Counted from the first letter of the stretch, positions 26,278-35,150 are shown. The stretch is DNA of 64,000 nucleotides from Desulfosporosinus nitroreducens (GCF_023897015.1 NZ_JAMHFY010000005.1:124001-188000); one strand, 5' to 3'. Numbers and translations are program-made. The notes: generated by a model not told the origin, from the sequence alone.

Positions 26278-26447
26278 CCCAATCATCCTCTAAGTCCGAT
26301 GTTAAAATACCCATGTGCAACTTCATGCAAACATTTTTCTCGGAGCACAAGAGCGTGACGTCGACACGGGCAGTACGCCGGAGGAATGAAGGCGTCATGA
26401 AATGTGCCTTCTCCCAAGCGTCCCCTCGACCCAAGCCCAGAGCGCAG

Positions 26448-26728
26448 TATGACACGAGCGCGACATCTTTACGTAAGCAGAATAGCAAACTTCCGTTTAA
26501 GCGACCGACCCGAAACGCGGGGCAGTGTACAGGGATGTACAGGGATGTACACTGCCGCCAGTGAGCCACGGACGGCTCATCTGGCACGATAGTCTCCAGT
26601 GGAGATTATCGCCGTAGGCGGATTCTTCAAAATAATACTATCGCCGAAGGATGAACCCCGCTCCCCAAAGCCAGTCGCTTAAACGGTTAGTTTGCTCTGC
26701 GTCGTAAGCACCGAGCGCTGTGTCACAC
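26448..26728. repeat. Large nested inverted-repeat element
   Basis: Arms 26484-26505 and 26674-26696 (AGCAAACTTCCGTTTAAGCGAC and a near-complement) extend imperfectly to about 26448 and 26728. Between them are several small hairpins: GGCAGTGTACA/TGTACACTGCC (26521-26556) with GTACAGGGAT direct repeats in its loop, TGAGCC/GGCTCA (26562-26579), and the dispersed repeat at 26588-26616. The right arm runs into the last codons of the MetE-like gene. GC content is higher than in neighbouring spacers. No ORF in it is convincing. 26290-26447 also holds an ACGCC/GGCGT hairpin but no gene. Confidence 0.65.
26588..26616. repeat. Dispersed near-palindromic repeat, copy B
   Basis: Same orientation and about 25 of 29 bases as 1875-1903. 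Here it is embedded in the large inverted-repeat element. Confidence 0.6.
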
Positions 26729-27790
26729 AAGCCCCCCCTGGATCTCAGCCAAAAGCCCATAAATGTGCTCTGACAACTCTTTCTGGAGCGTACCCGTCCC
26801 ACAGCTCGGTGTTATCATACTTTGCTGACGAAGCAGACTTTCATCAACCCCACGCTTCACAAGTTCCGCAATATTATCTTCCAACCGAATTATCAAACTT
26901 TCAGCGGTCTCTTTCCAGGCGACTGGATTAGTAGGAACAATACCCCAAGAAAGGACACCCCCGCGCATCAAAAATCTGTTGATAGGCTCAGCTAAAACCA
27001 TCATGCTCTGCATATAGTCATATGCATCAAAATTCACGACTACCACCTTCGAATCAAAAAGAAGGGTCCAATCCATCCCTGCACAGACATGTGCGCCAGG
27101 AATCCCCCCTTGGCGGAGAATCCCCTCGAAAATCGAGTTTAACTCGGCTATCAGGTTCTCTCGATTTAGAGTTACATGAGTTGAAGCACCAAAACCATAA
27201 AGCCCCGGGTCATCAACTGTCATAATCACAGGCAGACCAAACTTTCGGAGTCGTTTCGTTTGCCACTCAGCATGCAAAGTAAGAGTCTTAACCAACATAT
27301 CTCGCAAACTCTCATCATAATAACTAGATCGTCTATTTTTATCCGTGATTTGCATTCCCAGCGTCAGAGGCCCGCTGAGTTGCCCCTTAAGTATTACAGC
27401 TTCTCGTGTCCCTGAACGTTCTAGACTGCGATAGAAAGCTTCGAATCCTTCTCCCCCCTGTGAGCTGAAGCCAAAGCGATCCAAGGCTTGTTCATCTCCC
27501 TCAATGCCCTGTAAATAAAGCGAATAAAATTCAGTCATGCGCTCTAGCCAATCTGTCTCCTCTATCTGAAACTTCGGATTCGTGACATCGCCAATAACTC
27601 CAGTTTCAATCAAGGCATTGAGGTACTGTCCAATAAATGAACTCTCAGCTCCCAGGTTAGGAAGCTGAGGCCAATGCGGCGCAAAAGGAACACTATTCCA
27701 AATTAAATCTAAAGCCTCTTCACTGTTAGTTTGAGGAACACTTCCTACGCCCGTTGTTAAAAAACGAGGTATAAATCCTTCATTCTTCAT
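26723..27790 (-). CDS. MetE-like methionine synthase, catalytic domain only
   Basis: About 355-residue barrel protein of the UROD/MetE-like superfamily. The zinc-binding signature of cobalamin-independent methionine synthase is visible as HVCAGMDW (His-x-Cys) and, near the C-terminus, PSCGTGT. It lacks the N-terminal half of MetE that holds the long folate tail, so it resembles the short, folate-independent core MetE proteins of anaerobes that take methyl groups from a corrinoid protein. The methyl donor here is inferred. ATG 27790 follows AGGTT by about nine bases. No methionine genes adjoin it. An alternative is another zinc-thiol methyltransferase. Confidence 0.7.
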   Translation of the reverse strand: MKNEGFIPRFLTTGVGSVPQTNSEEALDLIWNSVPFAPHWPQLPNLGAESSFIGQYLNALIETGVIGDVTNPKFQIEETDWLERMTEFYSLYLQGIEGDEQALDRFGFSSQGGEGFEAFYRSLERSGTREAVILKGQLSGPLTLGMQITDKNRRSSYYDESLRDMLVKTLTLHAEWQTKRLRKFGLPVIMTVDDPGLYGFGASTHVTLNRENLIAELNSIFEGILRQGGIPGAHVCAGMDWTLLFDSKVVVVNFDAYDYMQSMMVLAEPINRFLMRGGVLSWGIVPTNPVAWKETAESLIIRLEDNIAELVKRGVDESLLRQQSMITPSCGTGTLQKELSEHIYGLLAEIQGGLV

Positions 27791-27964
27791 ATAATTCAAC
27801 CTGCCCATCTAAAATAAATTAGCCTCTGCTGCTCCCATTATAGTACGAGAACCAAAGTTAACTTGTTCATCTTAAGCTTTGATCGAGATTCACTGCCTGA
27901 TGTCTGAGAAGCCCCCTCCAGAAAGAAACGGGAGGCAAAAATCAGTATAGGTATATGGATTATT

Positions 27965-30130
27965 TCACCATAACGTCTGTAATTGTTGGATTATTGATTC
28001 CGTCAGAGGTTTTAACATATTCCAAAGAAAGAACCAATCCGCAAGGTAAAAGAGAGCACACACAAATAAGGAAGCAACAATAATTCCCGGCACCCATAAG
28101 AACGGCCGATAATGCCCTCCAATCCGGTGGATATCATGAATACGAATAGGCATAAATAGACAGACAAGAAGGATGTATCCAAGAATCGGCACATAATATG
28201 GAATCCCCCAGGGCATCAAAGCCCACCCAATTGCGATAAAGACGGCCCAACGGTAACGCCTTTCCAACCAATAAATAAGACCAACTTCATGTGGTGTATC
28301 CGGTAAATGAGGGATAACTACTCCAATCTGGAGCAGTCGAATGAAAATAATTAACTCCGCAAACATCACCCAGATAAGCCAAGGGGATTGTGCTTGCAAC
28401 AATTGAATTCCAGGCCATAAATGCGAAAACCAGGGATTAACGTGAATCGGAATCCGAAATACTCCTGAAGTTAATAGCCCTGCCACCATACACACACGGG
28501 CAATCACAAACAATCCATTCCATAACCATGCATTGCGCAAGCGGCGTTTAGGCTTTTTGTCTCCTATCTCCTTGTAGCGCCAAGTTACCGACCGAATATT
28601 CATCCAGGCTAGGAAAACCATTAGAATAGCCCAAGTTCCAGCGAGATTTTGTTCCTTAGCCCAACGAACACCTGCGCTAGAAGGAGTTCCAACATTTACT
28701 TCTCCCCATACTCCTTTAATCATAGGACCTTCGATAAAAATCGATTGTTCCTCTGCCAGTCCTGTGCGAAGGTCGGGGATTAGTTTTAGGGCAAAGGCTA
28801 AATTGGGTTGAACTTCTTTTTCGGCTTGTTGAAAATACGTTTGGGCCAATTCACCAGAATCTAAACCTTTCCCTACCGTCCAGGCCCAAAGAGATGGATG
28901 ATACATTTTCTCTTTAATCACGTTCCGAAAAACATCCGGCTGTGGAAGTCTCTTAGACGGGACCAACTCGACAGGCATTTCAGCCCAAACTCCTATCCCT
29001 ACGCGATCCGCAGTTTTCAACCAAATCTCATCTGGAAGTTGCCCAATAAAGTAGATAAGGTTTTTTCCTTTTTGCCGTTCTGATATTAACCACGATTCCA
29101 ACTCCCCAGAGTTACGAAGACGATATTCCTCTTGAGGAGTCAAGGCCTCTCCTGAGATTAGGATAGTTTGATTATTCAATTTCCAATTTCCAGATTCAAG
29201 AGAGACCGTACGGAGACCCAAGGGCAATGACAAATCGTCAAGGTCTCCTTTATTGTTCGTGACCGTTAGATGAAGTTGATAGAGAAAAGGATCTTCCATC
29301 GTCCAACGCCGGGCATCCGGCAGTGTAAAGGTTAATGTCACGGGTTGGCGATCAGCGCTTTCCTGGGGATCTACTATTATTGTCTGCTCAGCTAAACCTG
29401 CAGAACCATCTGAGATCACACCGTAAACCGTCCAAGGTCCTTCCTGCGCAAACCCTCGATGCAACAAATCCGTAGATACAGTTATTTGCGCGGCATTCTC
29501 TAACCAGTTAACGCTTACTTGCGGGGGTACTAATGTCGTTTCTACTACCGCATCTAAACGAATATCGCCCTTAATATACCCAGATTTTGGCCAAGAGGAA
29601 CCAAATAACGTAGCGCGCTGTTCGGCACTTCCCGTGAGCTCTACTAAGAGAATATTATCTTCTCCATAGCGAAATGCCTTAGGGAAGATCTCTAATTCGT
29701 TCGCGCCTCCACTTCCTTCAAATTCTCCAATTTTCTGATTGTTGGAGATTCCATTTAAGTAAACATTCGCATGCCCCTGTACTCCATTAAAAGTAAGCAA
29801 CATAGTCCGCGAACTCCACTCCCCCGGGATTTGAAGCCGTTTAGTTACGACCGAAAATCTCGCACTTGAGGGAAGGGCCAGAGAGCTTCCTTTAGTTAAA
29901 AAGGATTGATTAGTTATTCCTTGGGAACGTTCGGATTCCGTTGTCCAGGCCTGACGCAATGAGGAAAACCGACTCCAATTCCCATTTAAATTCTGAGTAA
30001 AACGTGCAGAACTTATACCGCTTTGCTCAGCATAAAGAGACTCTCCCGCAGAACCTTGCCAGCTCCACCACAGAGTTCCTAATGTTAGTAACCATAAGAC
30101 AATAAAAAACATGAAGCGACGATTAAACAT
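27965..30130 (-). CDS. Membrane-bound GH2-like protein lacking catalytic Glu
   Basis: 721 residues. An N-terminal membrane segment (about 7-24) is followed by a jelly-roll and Ig-like region like glycoside hydrolase family 2 (about 45-310; LLTFNGVQGHANVYLNG and SGYIKGDIRL fit). A shortened barrel-like stretch (310-430) contains DRVGIGVWAEMP and HPSLWAWTVGKG. In active GH2 enzymes the latter reads HPS-x-WSxGNE, so the acid/base Glu and its Asn are replaced by Lys421-Gly422. The C-terminus (about 490-715) has five or more membrane helices. Substrate binding without hydrolysis is inferred. AAGGGG precedes ATG 30130. Confidence 0.7.
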   Translation of the reverse strand: MFNRRFMFFIVLWLLTLGTLWWSWQGSAGESLYAEQSGISSARFTQNLNGNWSRFSSLRQAWTTESERSQGITNQSFLTKGSSLALPSSARFSVVTKRLQIPGEWSSRTMLLTFNGVQGHANVYLNGISNNQKIGEFEGSGGANELEIFPKAFRYGEDNILLVELTGSAEQRATLFGSSWPKSGYIKGDIRLDAVVETTLVPPQVSVNWLENAAQITVSTDLLHRGFAQEGPWTVYGVISDGSAGLAEQTIIVDPQESADRQPVTLTFTLPDARRWTMEDPFLYQLHLTVTNNKGDLDDLSLPLGLRTVSLESGNWKLNNQTILISGEALTPQEEYRLRNSGELESWLISERQKGKNLIYFIGQLPDEIWLKTADRVGIGVWAEMPVELVPSKRLPQPDVFRNVIKEKMYHPSLWAWTVGKGLDSGELAQTYFQQAEKEVQPNLAFALKLIPDLRTGLAEEQSIFIEGPMIKGVWGEVNVGTPSSAGVRWAKEQNLAGTWAILMVFLAWMNIRSVTWRYKEIGDKKPKRRLRNAWLWNGLFVIARVCMVAGLLTSGVFRIPIHVNPWFSHLWPGIQLLQAQSPWLIWVMFAELIIFIRLLQIGVVIPHLPDTPHEVGLIYWLERRYRWAVFIAIGWALMPWGIPYYVPILGYILLVCLFMPIRIHDIHRIGGHYRPFLWVPGIIVASLFVCALFYLADWFFLWNMLKPLTESIIQQLQTLW

Positions 30131-30212
30131 AAAACGGCCCCTTCTAACATTTGTTCAATTAATACCGTTGATAAATAAGATATTCGAGAAAGATTACTAA
30201 AACCCTTGCGAG

Positions 30213-30274
30213 CAATAAAAAAACTCATTTGGTAAACCAGCCCTAACGAAGGACCACGTTCACCAAACGAGTTT
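30213..30274 (-). terminator. Terminator downstream of perR
   Basis: A long imperfect hairpin (30221-30237 with 30258-30274, AACTCrTTTGGT core) runs into TTTTTTTATT on minus. Confidence 0.8.
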
Positions 30275-30290
30275 TTGCATAGTCTGCGCC

Positions 30291-30719
30291 TTAATTAAGT
30301 TGCTCATCCTTGAGGCAGTCCGGGCAAACCCCATAAAACTCCATACGATGTCCCAAAATAAGAAAACCCGATTTCTCCATTACTTCTTTTTCCATATTGA
30401 TTAGAGGTCCATGAAAGTCTGCTACCTTACCACACTTTGAACAAACGATATGATAATGGTTATTGGGGTTGCCATCAAAACGACTAGCCATATCTCCATA
30501 AGACAACTCCAAAAGATGTCCATGCTCTTTTAGCATGTTTAGTGTATTATAAATCGTCCCCAAGCTAACCCCTGGGAATTTTGCCTTTACGTGATGATAA
30601 ATTTCATCAGCCGTGGGATGGGACTGAGTTTCAAGCAAGAATTCTAAAATTGCTTGTCTCTGCGGTGTAAAACGGACACCTTTATCTTTTAACTGTTTGA
30701 GAATTCCGATTGCATTCAT
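30291..30719 (-). CDS. perR: Peroxide-responsive repressor PerR (Fur family)
   Basis: Metal-dependent repressor of oxidative-stress genes. All five PerR regulatory-site ligands can be placed at a constant offset of three from Bacillus PerR: His34, Asp82 (RFDGN), His88, His90 and Asp101. The Asp82 and the following HxH favour PerR over Fur or Zur. The structural zinc cysteines are in CSKC (93-96) and CPDC (132-135). 142 residues. It fits an anaerobe defending against oxygen. Monocistronic, with its own promoter and terminator. Confidence 0.85.
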   Translation of the reverse strand: MNAIGILKQLKDKGVRFTPQRQAILEFLLETQSHPTADEIYHHVKAKFPGVSLGTIYNTLNMLKEHGHLLELSYGDMASRFDGNPNNHYHIVCSKCGKVADFHGPLINMEKEVMEKSGFLILGHRMEFYGVCPDCLKDEQLN

Positions 30720-30764
30720 GTCCGTATCCTCTTTCTTAGGTATTTTGAAATCACTTTTAATTAG

Positions 30765-30793
30765 ATTTTAAGTCAATATAATAAATTTGTCAA
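30765..30793 (-). promoter_or_regulatory. Promoter of perR
   Basis: TTGACA (30788-30793), a 17-base spacer and TAAAAT (30765-30770) on minus. The surrounding TTAATTAGATTTTAA string is loosely like a PerR box, so autoregulation is possible but the match is poor. Confidence 0.65.
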
Positions 30794-30910
30794 CCAAAGA
30801 ACTGCTGTTTAGAGAAGTTGTTAATAGTTTTTCTTAATTAATAGCTTTTTCAGGATAAGTTTTCGAATAATCCGACGATAAGCCTACACATCCAACGCCC
30901 ATAAGGCGAA

Positions 30911-30950
30911 TCCAAAAAAAGGAGAGTTAAATAACTCTCCTTTTTTTGGA
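30911..30950 (-). terminator. Terminator downstream of ferredoxin gene
   Basis: A 19-bp perfect stem around AA (TCCAAAAAAAGGAGAGTTA and complement) gives a T-tract on both strands. Confidence 0.9.
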
Positions 30951-30980
30951 TTACTGCTTAAAATAAAATTCAGGTAAATA

Positions 30981-31151
30981 TTAAGCAGGATTTGGTGCTT
31001 CAACTGGACAGACAGTAGCACATGAACCGCAGTCGATACAAAGCTCTGCATCAATAACGTATTGACCGTCACCTTCGCTGATTGCAGATACTGTACATTC
31101 CCCTTCGCACGCACCACAACTTATGCATTCTGAGTTAATAACGTATGCCAT
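30981..31151 (-). CDS. 2[4Fe-4S] ferredoxin
   Basis: 56-residue clostridial-type electron carrier, translated from the minus strand as MAYVINSECISCGACEGE and onward. Two full cluster motifs are present: C-x2-C-x2-C-x3-C (CISCGACEGEC) and CIDCGSCATVCP. Typical length and Pro spacing. GAGGGGA lies about ten bases before ATG 31151. It is too short for many ORF screens, and a same-strand ORF in another frame at 30884-31117 is a shadow of it. Probable partners (pyruvate:ferredoxin oxidoreductase and others) are not nearby. Confidence 0.95.
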   Translation of the reverse strand: MAYVINSECISCGACEGECTVSAISEGDGQYVIDAELCIDCGSCATVCPVEAPNPA

Positions 31152-31264
31152 AGCAAAAACATCCCCTCTTCTCCGAACTTCAAAATCAATATACCAAAGC
31201 CGCGGAAAAAAGGCAAGCTAAAAAAATATTATCATCTCCCATTACACAACAAATTATTCTTAGG

Positions 31265-31420
31265 TTAAAGATCTCGTCCCGGTCTGTAAGGCACTTGATA
31301 AAGCCTGCGCAAACAATGAGAACAATAAGGCAATACTCGATTACTTACATGATTTCTACGGAAAAGAATATGTCCTAAATCTTCATGTTCAAAACCACAA
31401 GCACGACATTTTTCCAACAT
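31265..31420 (-). CDS. Small zinc-ribbon-like protein
   Basis: 51-residue product beginning MLEKCRACGFEHEDLG and ending RLYQVPYRPGRDL. Two Cys pairs (CRAC and CSHC, about 25 residues apart) suggest a zinc ribbon. GAGGGGG lies seven bases before ATG 31420, which with the paired cysteines supports it as real. I do not recognise the family. It lies alone between ferredoxin and the VWA gene. Confidence 0.65.
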   Translation of the reverse strand: MLEKCRACGFEHEDLGHILFRRNHVSNRVLPYCSHCLRRLYQVPYRPGRDL

Positions 31421-31511
31421 AAATTTACCCCCTCACACCTTTGTGTGTTTCTGTACAAATACTTTAATTATAGTATGCTCCTTTTAACCGAAAAATAAAC
31501 AAGCAATTTGT

Positions 31512-32867
31512 CTAGAATTGCTTGTTTAAAATCTGGGTTAAATGGCCGAGCGTGAAACACTCATACATTTGACAGAAAGGAAGAAACGCGTTTACAAAAG
31601 GAGTTTCCGACCAGCGGCGTTCAGGAAGAGTATTTAGCCACAGCACCTCTCGAACATGTCTGCGAACCCCGCTTAGTAAGGCCGCAGCCTTTTCACCTTC
31701 AAGGGTCTGTGCATCACTGACGATAAGCAACAAGGTTTGCTTTGTAAACGTATCAGGATACTTCTTCTGCAAAGTTTCTAAAGCATTAGCAAGATTAGTC
31801 CCGCCTCCCCACTCTTTCCCTGATACTGAGAACGCTTCCATAACCATCGCTTCAAATGTCTGACCCTTTCTGAACTTGCCGTTCAAAGGAATCAACGATT
31901 CCCCAAAGGCGAATGTTTTTATTCCACTTACAACGGTCGAAAGTCCATAAACGAATTGCCAGATAAACTCTGTATATTTGAGCATAGATCCTGATATGTC
32001 ACACAGCAACACAATTCTGGGCCTTCCTTTGCGGCGGCTTCGATAGCTTCTATCAACAAGCACTCCGCCATAACGCAGATTTTTTCGCAAAGTAGAGCGC
32101 ATATCTAAGCCGCCTCGTCGCCGAGCCGCCCTATAGCGACGAGTAACTTGACTGGCGAGACGTTGACTGAGACGACGGATTAAACGGATAACTTCTGGCC
32201 ATTCTTCAGGAGAAATCTTCTTCAAATCCCTGCTGAGAACCTCAACTTCCCGGTCACGCAACGCGCGTTCCACCTCAGAAAGAACCCCGTTCGTCGAACC
32301 TGGGGAAAGAACTGGCTCATCTTCGTTTAATTTCTTGCGCCAATACTCCAAGGAGCCCCGGAGAACCCGTTCCACCATAGGCTGATAAGAATGATCCACC
32401 GTAACCCCGCTCCGTGTCCCATTAGACGATTTCTCAAGAAAATCGCGCAATCGTTGTTTATCCTTTTCGGGCAAGCTGGCATAAACTGCCCGCTGTTCCT
32501 CACTAATATCCAATTCATTGTCCTGAAAGCGCAGATCTTGATATGTACTCTCGATCTGTTGGTTCCATTGGTTTGTTTGCTGGGTTGCCTCCTTCTGCCA
32601 AGCCTCTTTTTGCTCCAAAGTAGCAAAGTAAGCCCGAAAGGCTTCTTGGAAAGCAGAAATATGTTGAACGTTCTTAACAAGTGTCGCTTGCAGAATGGCC
32701 TCAACTTTATCTCGATCCACTAAACCGATAAGGGATAAACCTTCCGTTGCATCAGAAATCTCAGAAGGACTAATTTTAAGTCCCACGGTTCTTAACAACT
32801 GCGCAAATTCCACTAAATGACGATCTAATTCACTGACTTTTCTATCGCTGTTGATGTCCATGCACAT
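31512..32867 (-). CDS. VWA-domain (CoxE-like) protein
   Basis: 451-residue soluble protein. The N-terminal part is helical and charged. The C-terminal von Willebrand factor A domain begins RPRIVLLCDISGSM, with an intact MIDAS Asp-x-Ser-x-Ser at about 289-293, and the later Thr in GGGTNL. This is the CoxE-like partner of MoxR ATPases, which together act as metal-dependent chaperones for enzyme or cofactor maturation. It overlaps the end of the MoxR gene by 26 bases. ATG 32867 lies six bases after AAGGAG. Confidence 0.85.
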   Translation of the reverse strand: MCMDINSDRKVSELDRHLVEFAQLLRTVGLKISPSEISDATEGLSLIGLVDRDKVEAILQATLVKNVQHISAFQEAFRAYFATLEQKEAWQKEATQQTNQWNQQIESTYQDLRFQDNELDISEEQRAVYASLPEKDKQRLRDFLEKSSNGTRSGVTVDHSYQPMVERVLRGSLEYWRKKLNEDEPVLSPGSTNGVLSEVERALRDREVEVLSRDLKKISPEEWPEVIRLIRRLSQRLASQVTRRYRAARRRGGLDMRSTLRKNLRYGGVLVDRSYRSRRKGRPRIVLLCDISGSMLKYTEFIWQFVYGLSTVVSGIKTFAFGESLIPLNGKFRKGQTFEAMVMEAFSVSGKEWGGGTNLANALETLQKKYPDTFTKQTLLLIVSDAQTLEGEKAAALLSGVRRHVREVLWLNTLPERRWSETPFVNAFLPFCQMYECFTLGHLTQILNKQF

Positions 32868-33765
32868 GCCTTTCTCCTTGTGCCATTTTACTCGACTCAA
32901 AAAGGAGGCGTTCTGCTCCCATCTCACGATAGAAAAGCTCTACATCATCCTGGCTCTTAAGCAACAAGGTTAAAGTGGCATCGACCCAGGCCGGATCGAG
33001 ACCAGTCTTACCCATCACGAGCAAGGCTTTTGCCCAGTCCATTGTTTCCGAGACAGAAGGGATTTTATTTAGAGAGAGGCGTTCCCGAAGAACATTGACA
33101 GCTCGAGCCACTTCTAATGCTAATCGTTCCGGCAAATCCGGAACTTTGGCTCTAAGAATGCGGACTTCCTTGTTGACCGAAGGCGGCTCTACATATAAAA
33201 AAATACAGCGTCGCTTCAATCCATCTGAGAGCTCCCTTTCTCCATTTGAGGTTAAGACCACCATTGGGCGTTCTTTAGCCCTAATTGTTCCCATCTCAGG
33301 TATTGTCACTTGGAACTCTCCTAAAAGCTCAAACAGAAATGCTTCAAACTCAGAATCCGTCTTATCAATTTCATCGATCAGAAGGACGCTCCTTTTCTCA
33401 CTTAAAAGTGCCTGCAGCAAAGGGCGAGGAAGCAGATAGTTTGTAGAGAAGAGATCTGCCTCTTGAAGATGCTCACGGCCCATCTGGATTTTTAAGAGTT
33501 GACGTTGATAATTCCATTCGTAAAGTGCTTTCGTCTCATCCAGCCCTTCATAACATTGCAAGCGAATCAGCGGAGCATCTAGTACTTGGCTTAACACTTT
33601 GGCAATTTCTGTCTTGCCCACCCCAGCCGGTCCGGAGATCAAAATCGGTTTGCCTAACTCAGTCGCTAAGTAGGTCGTAAGCGCGATTCGATCATTCCGT
33701 TCGGTAATGTAACCAATGGCTTCTAACTCATTCTCAAACTGATCCAGCGTCCTTCGATTTTGCAT
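32842..33765 (-). CDS. MoxR-family AAA+ ATPase
   Basis: 307-residue AAA+ ATPase. Walker A GPAGVGKTE (about 41-49), Walker B VLLIDEIDK, sensor 1 VVLTSNGERELS, and an arginine finger region RRCIF. Of the two proteins in this pair it is the motor. The target is not evident: the CoxD/CoxE pair of CO dehydrogenase is one precedent, but no such enzyme is in the window. AGGGGGG precedes ATG 33765. Confidence 0.88.
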   Translation of the reverse strand: MQNRRTLDQFENELEAIGYITERNDRIALTTYLATELGKPILISGPAGVGKTEIAKVLSQVLDAPLIRLQCYEGLDETKALYEWNYQRQLLKIQMGREHLQEADLFSTNYLLPRPLLQALLSEKRSVLLIDEIDKTDSEFEAFLFELLGEFQVTIPEMGTIRAKERPMVVLTSNGERELSDGLKRRCIFLYVEPPSVNKEVRILRAKVPDLPERLALEVARAVNVLRERLSLNKIPSVSETMDWAKALLVMGKTGLDPAWVDATLTLLLKSQDDVELFYREMGAERLLFESSKMAQGERHVHGHQQR

Positions 33766-33780
33766 CTAATTCCCCCCTAA

Positions 33781-33843
33781 TCGCAGTTCGATATTCGTAG
33801 ATCGTGGTTCGTGACTCTAGCTTGAACCACAGCACGAAATCGA
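33781..33843. repeat. TTCG-phased repeat upstream of moxR
   Basis: Contains GATATTCGTAGATCGTGGTT followed by TCGTGACTC, closely like the string at 10062-10085 (GATATTCGATATTCGTGGTT). The 33766-34019 spacer holds this, the palindrome at 33855-33870 and GGCGCATGCGCC at 33938-33949, and no gene. Confidence 0.5.
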
Positions 33844-33854
33844 TAAGTGACTCC

Positions 33855-33873
33855 TTCAGCTAAAGCTGAACAT
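33855..33873. repeat. TTCAGCTAAAGCTGAA palindrome, copy 2
   Basis: A 16-base palindrome followed by CAT, 18 of 19 identical to 23075-23093. A separate 12-base palindrome, GGCGCATGCGCC, lies at 33938-33949. Confidence 0.55.
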
Positions 33874-34019
33874 TGTGGCTTAAGATACGAAAGCCTCTCT
33901 TGACGATAGTGTTCAGTACTAAAGTCCAGCACCATAGGGCGCATGCGCCTACTCTAGTATATAACTACGATAATAAAACTTCAAACTTTAATACAAGACT
34001 TCCCGTATCGACCCACGAA

Positions 34020-35150
34020 CTACGAACCTCGAATCACGCTTTCGTATACTGATTCATAGCTTTTCACGGCCCGTTCAATTGGAAATGATTCTCTGGCCCA
34101 GGTTGTAGCTTGTTCAGAAAAAGCCTTATACCGTAATTGATCGGTCAAAAGTTTAAGAACCGCCTCGCTCATCCCATGGATATCTCCTACGTCTGCCAGA
34201 TAGCCTGTTTCCCCATGCCGCACAACTTCAGGCAATCCTCCAACCCGACTAGCTACTACCGGAACCCCGCAAGCCATCGCCTCAAGCGCAACAAGACCAA
34301 AGCTTTCTTGTGCCGAAGGGAGTAGAAAAACATCGGCCATCTGTAAAATATCCTGAACATTTTCCTGTTTACCAAGAAACAGAACCTTTTTCTCAAGCCC
34401 TAATTTAACGACCTCCCGTTCAACCCTAGCCATCTCTGGCCCATCTCCGACGAGTAAAAGGCGACTGGGAACTACTTTTTCCACCAAAGCAAAAATATTA
34501 ACGACATCTACAACCCTTTTCACTTCTCGGAAATTTGAAATATGTGTTAATACCTTTTCTCCTAAAGGGGCAAAATGATCCTTGCATTTTGACATCAGTT
34601 CCCCCTTTGGTAAATACATCTTAGGATCAATAAAATTCGGAATAACCTCAATGCTTTGTTCCAGCGACCCAAAAGCAACAGCCGTTTCTTTTGCAAGCGC
34701 ATCGGATACAGCTGTAATACGGTCGCTAACCCGCAACGCCAAACAAGTTAAGAGCTTAAATTCTTCAAAAGCACCCACTAAAGTCACATCTGTACCATGC
34801 AGAGTTGTCACCAGAGGAATTGGCTTCATCATCATTTGTTTGGCCAAATATGCGCTAATACTATGTGGAATTGCATAATGGGCATGAATCAAATCTAACC
34901 CTACATAATTAGCTACTTCTACGATTTTATTAGCAAGTAAAAGTGTGTAGGGAGGATATTTAAATACTGGATAGCTTACATCCGTCACTTCATGATAAAA
35001 AAGTTTCTCATGAAACCGACGTAAACGAAAAGGTCGAGCCGAGGAAATAAAATGGACTTCATGTCCTCGTTCGCCCAGTGCATACCCTAGCTCGGTTGCG
35101 ACCACACCGCTCCCACCATAGCTCGGGTAACAAACCATTCCGATTTTCAA
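34020..35150 (-). CDS. bshA: Bacillithiol synthesis glycosyltransferase BshA
   Basis: GT-B retaining glycosyltransferase joining GlcNAc from UDP-GlcNAc to L-malate, the first bacillithiol step. Very close to Bacillus BshA through [20 protein letters not shown], the VFKYPPY segment, [24 protein letters not shown]-like [18 protein letters not shown] and [18 protein letters not shown]. 376 residues. TTG 35150 follows AGAGGTG by seven bases. The last few codons lie in a TTCG-rich repeat. bshC is 13 kb away; the deacetylase bshB is not in the window. Confidence 0.93.
   Translation of the reverse strand: MKIGMVCYPSYGGSGVVATELGYALGERGHEVHFISSARPFRLRRFHEKLFYHEVTDVSYPVFKYPPYTLLLANKIVEVANYVGLDLIHAHYAIPHSISAYLAKQMMMKPIPLVTTLHGTDVTLVGAFEEFKLLTCLALRVSDRITAVSDALAKETAVAFGSLEQSIEVIPNFIDPKMYLPKGELMSKCKDHFAPLGEKVLTHISNFREVKRVVDVVNIFALVEKVVPSRLLLVGDGPEMARVEREVVKLGLEKKVLFLGKQENVQDILQMADVFLLPSAQESFGLVALEAMACGVPVVASRVGGLPEVVRHGETGYLADVGDIHGMSEAVLKLLTDQLRYKAFSEQATTWARESFPIERAVKSYESVYESVIRGS

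Noticed and set aside
26313-26592. Plus-strand ORFs of 60-85 residues and a minus ORF of 167 residues in the 26.1-26.6 kb spacer
   Set aside because: They read through inverted repeats and tandem GTACAGGGAT units with implausible composition; better explained as a structured repeat.
30884-31117. 77-residue minus-strand ORF
   Set aside because: Out-of-frame shadow of the true 56-residue ferredoxin at 30981-31151.
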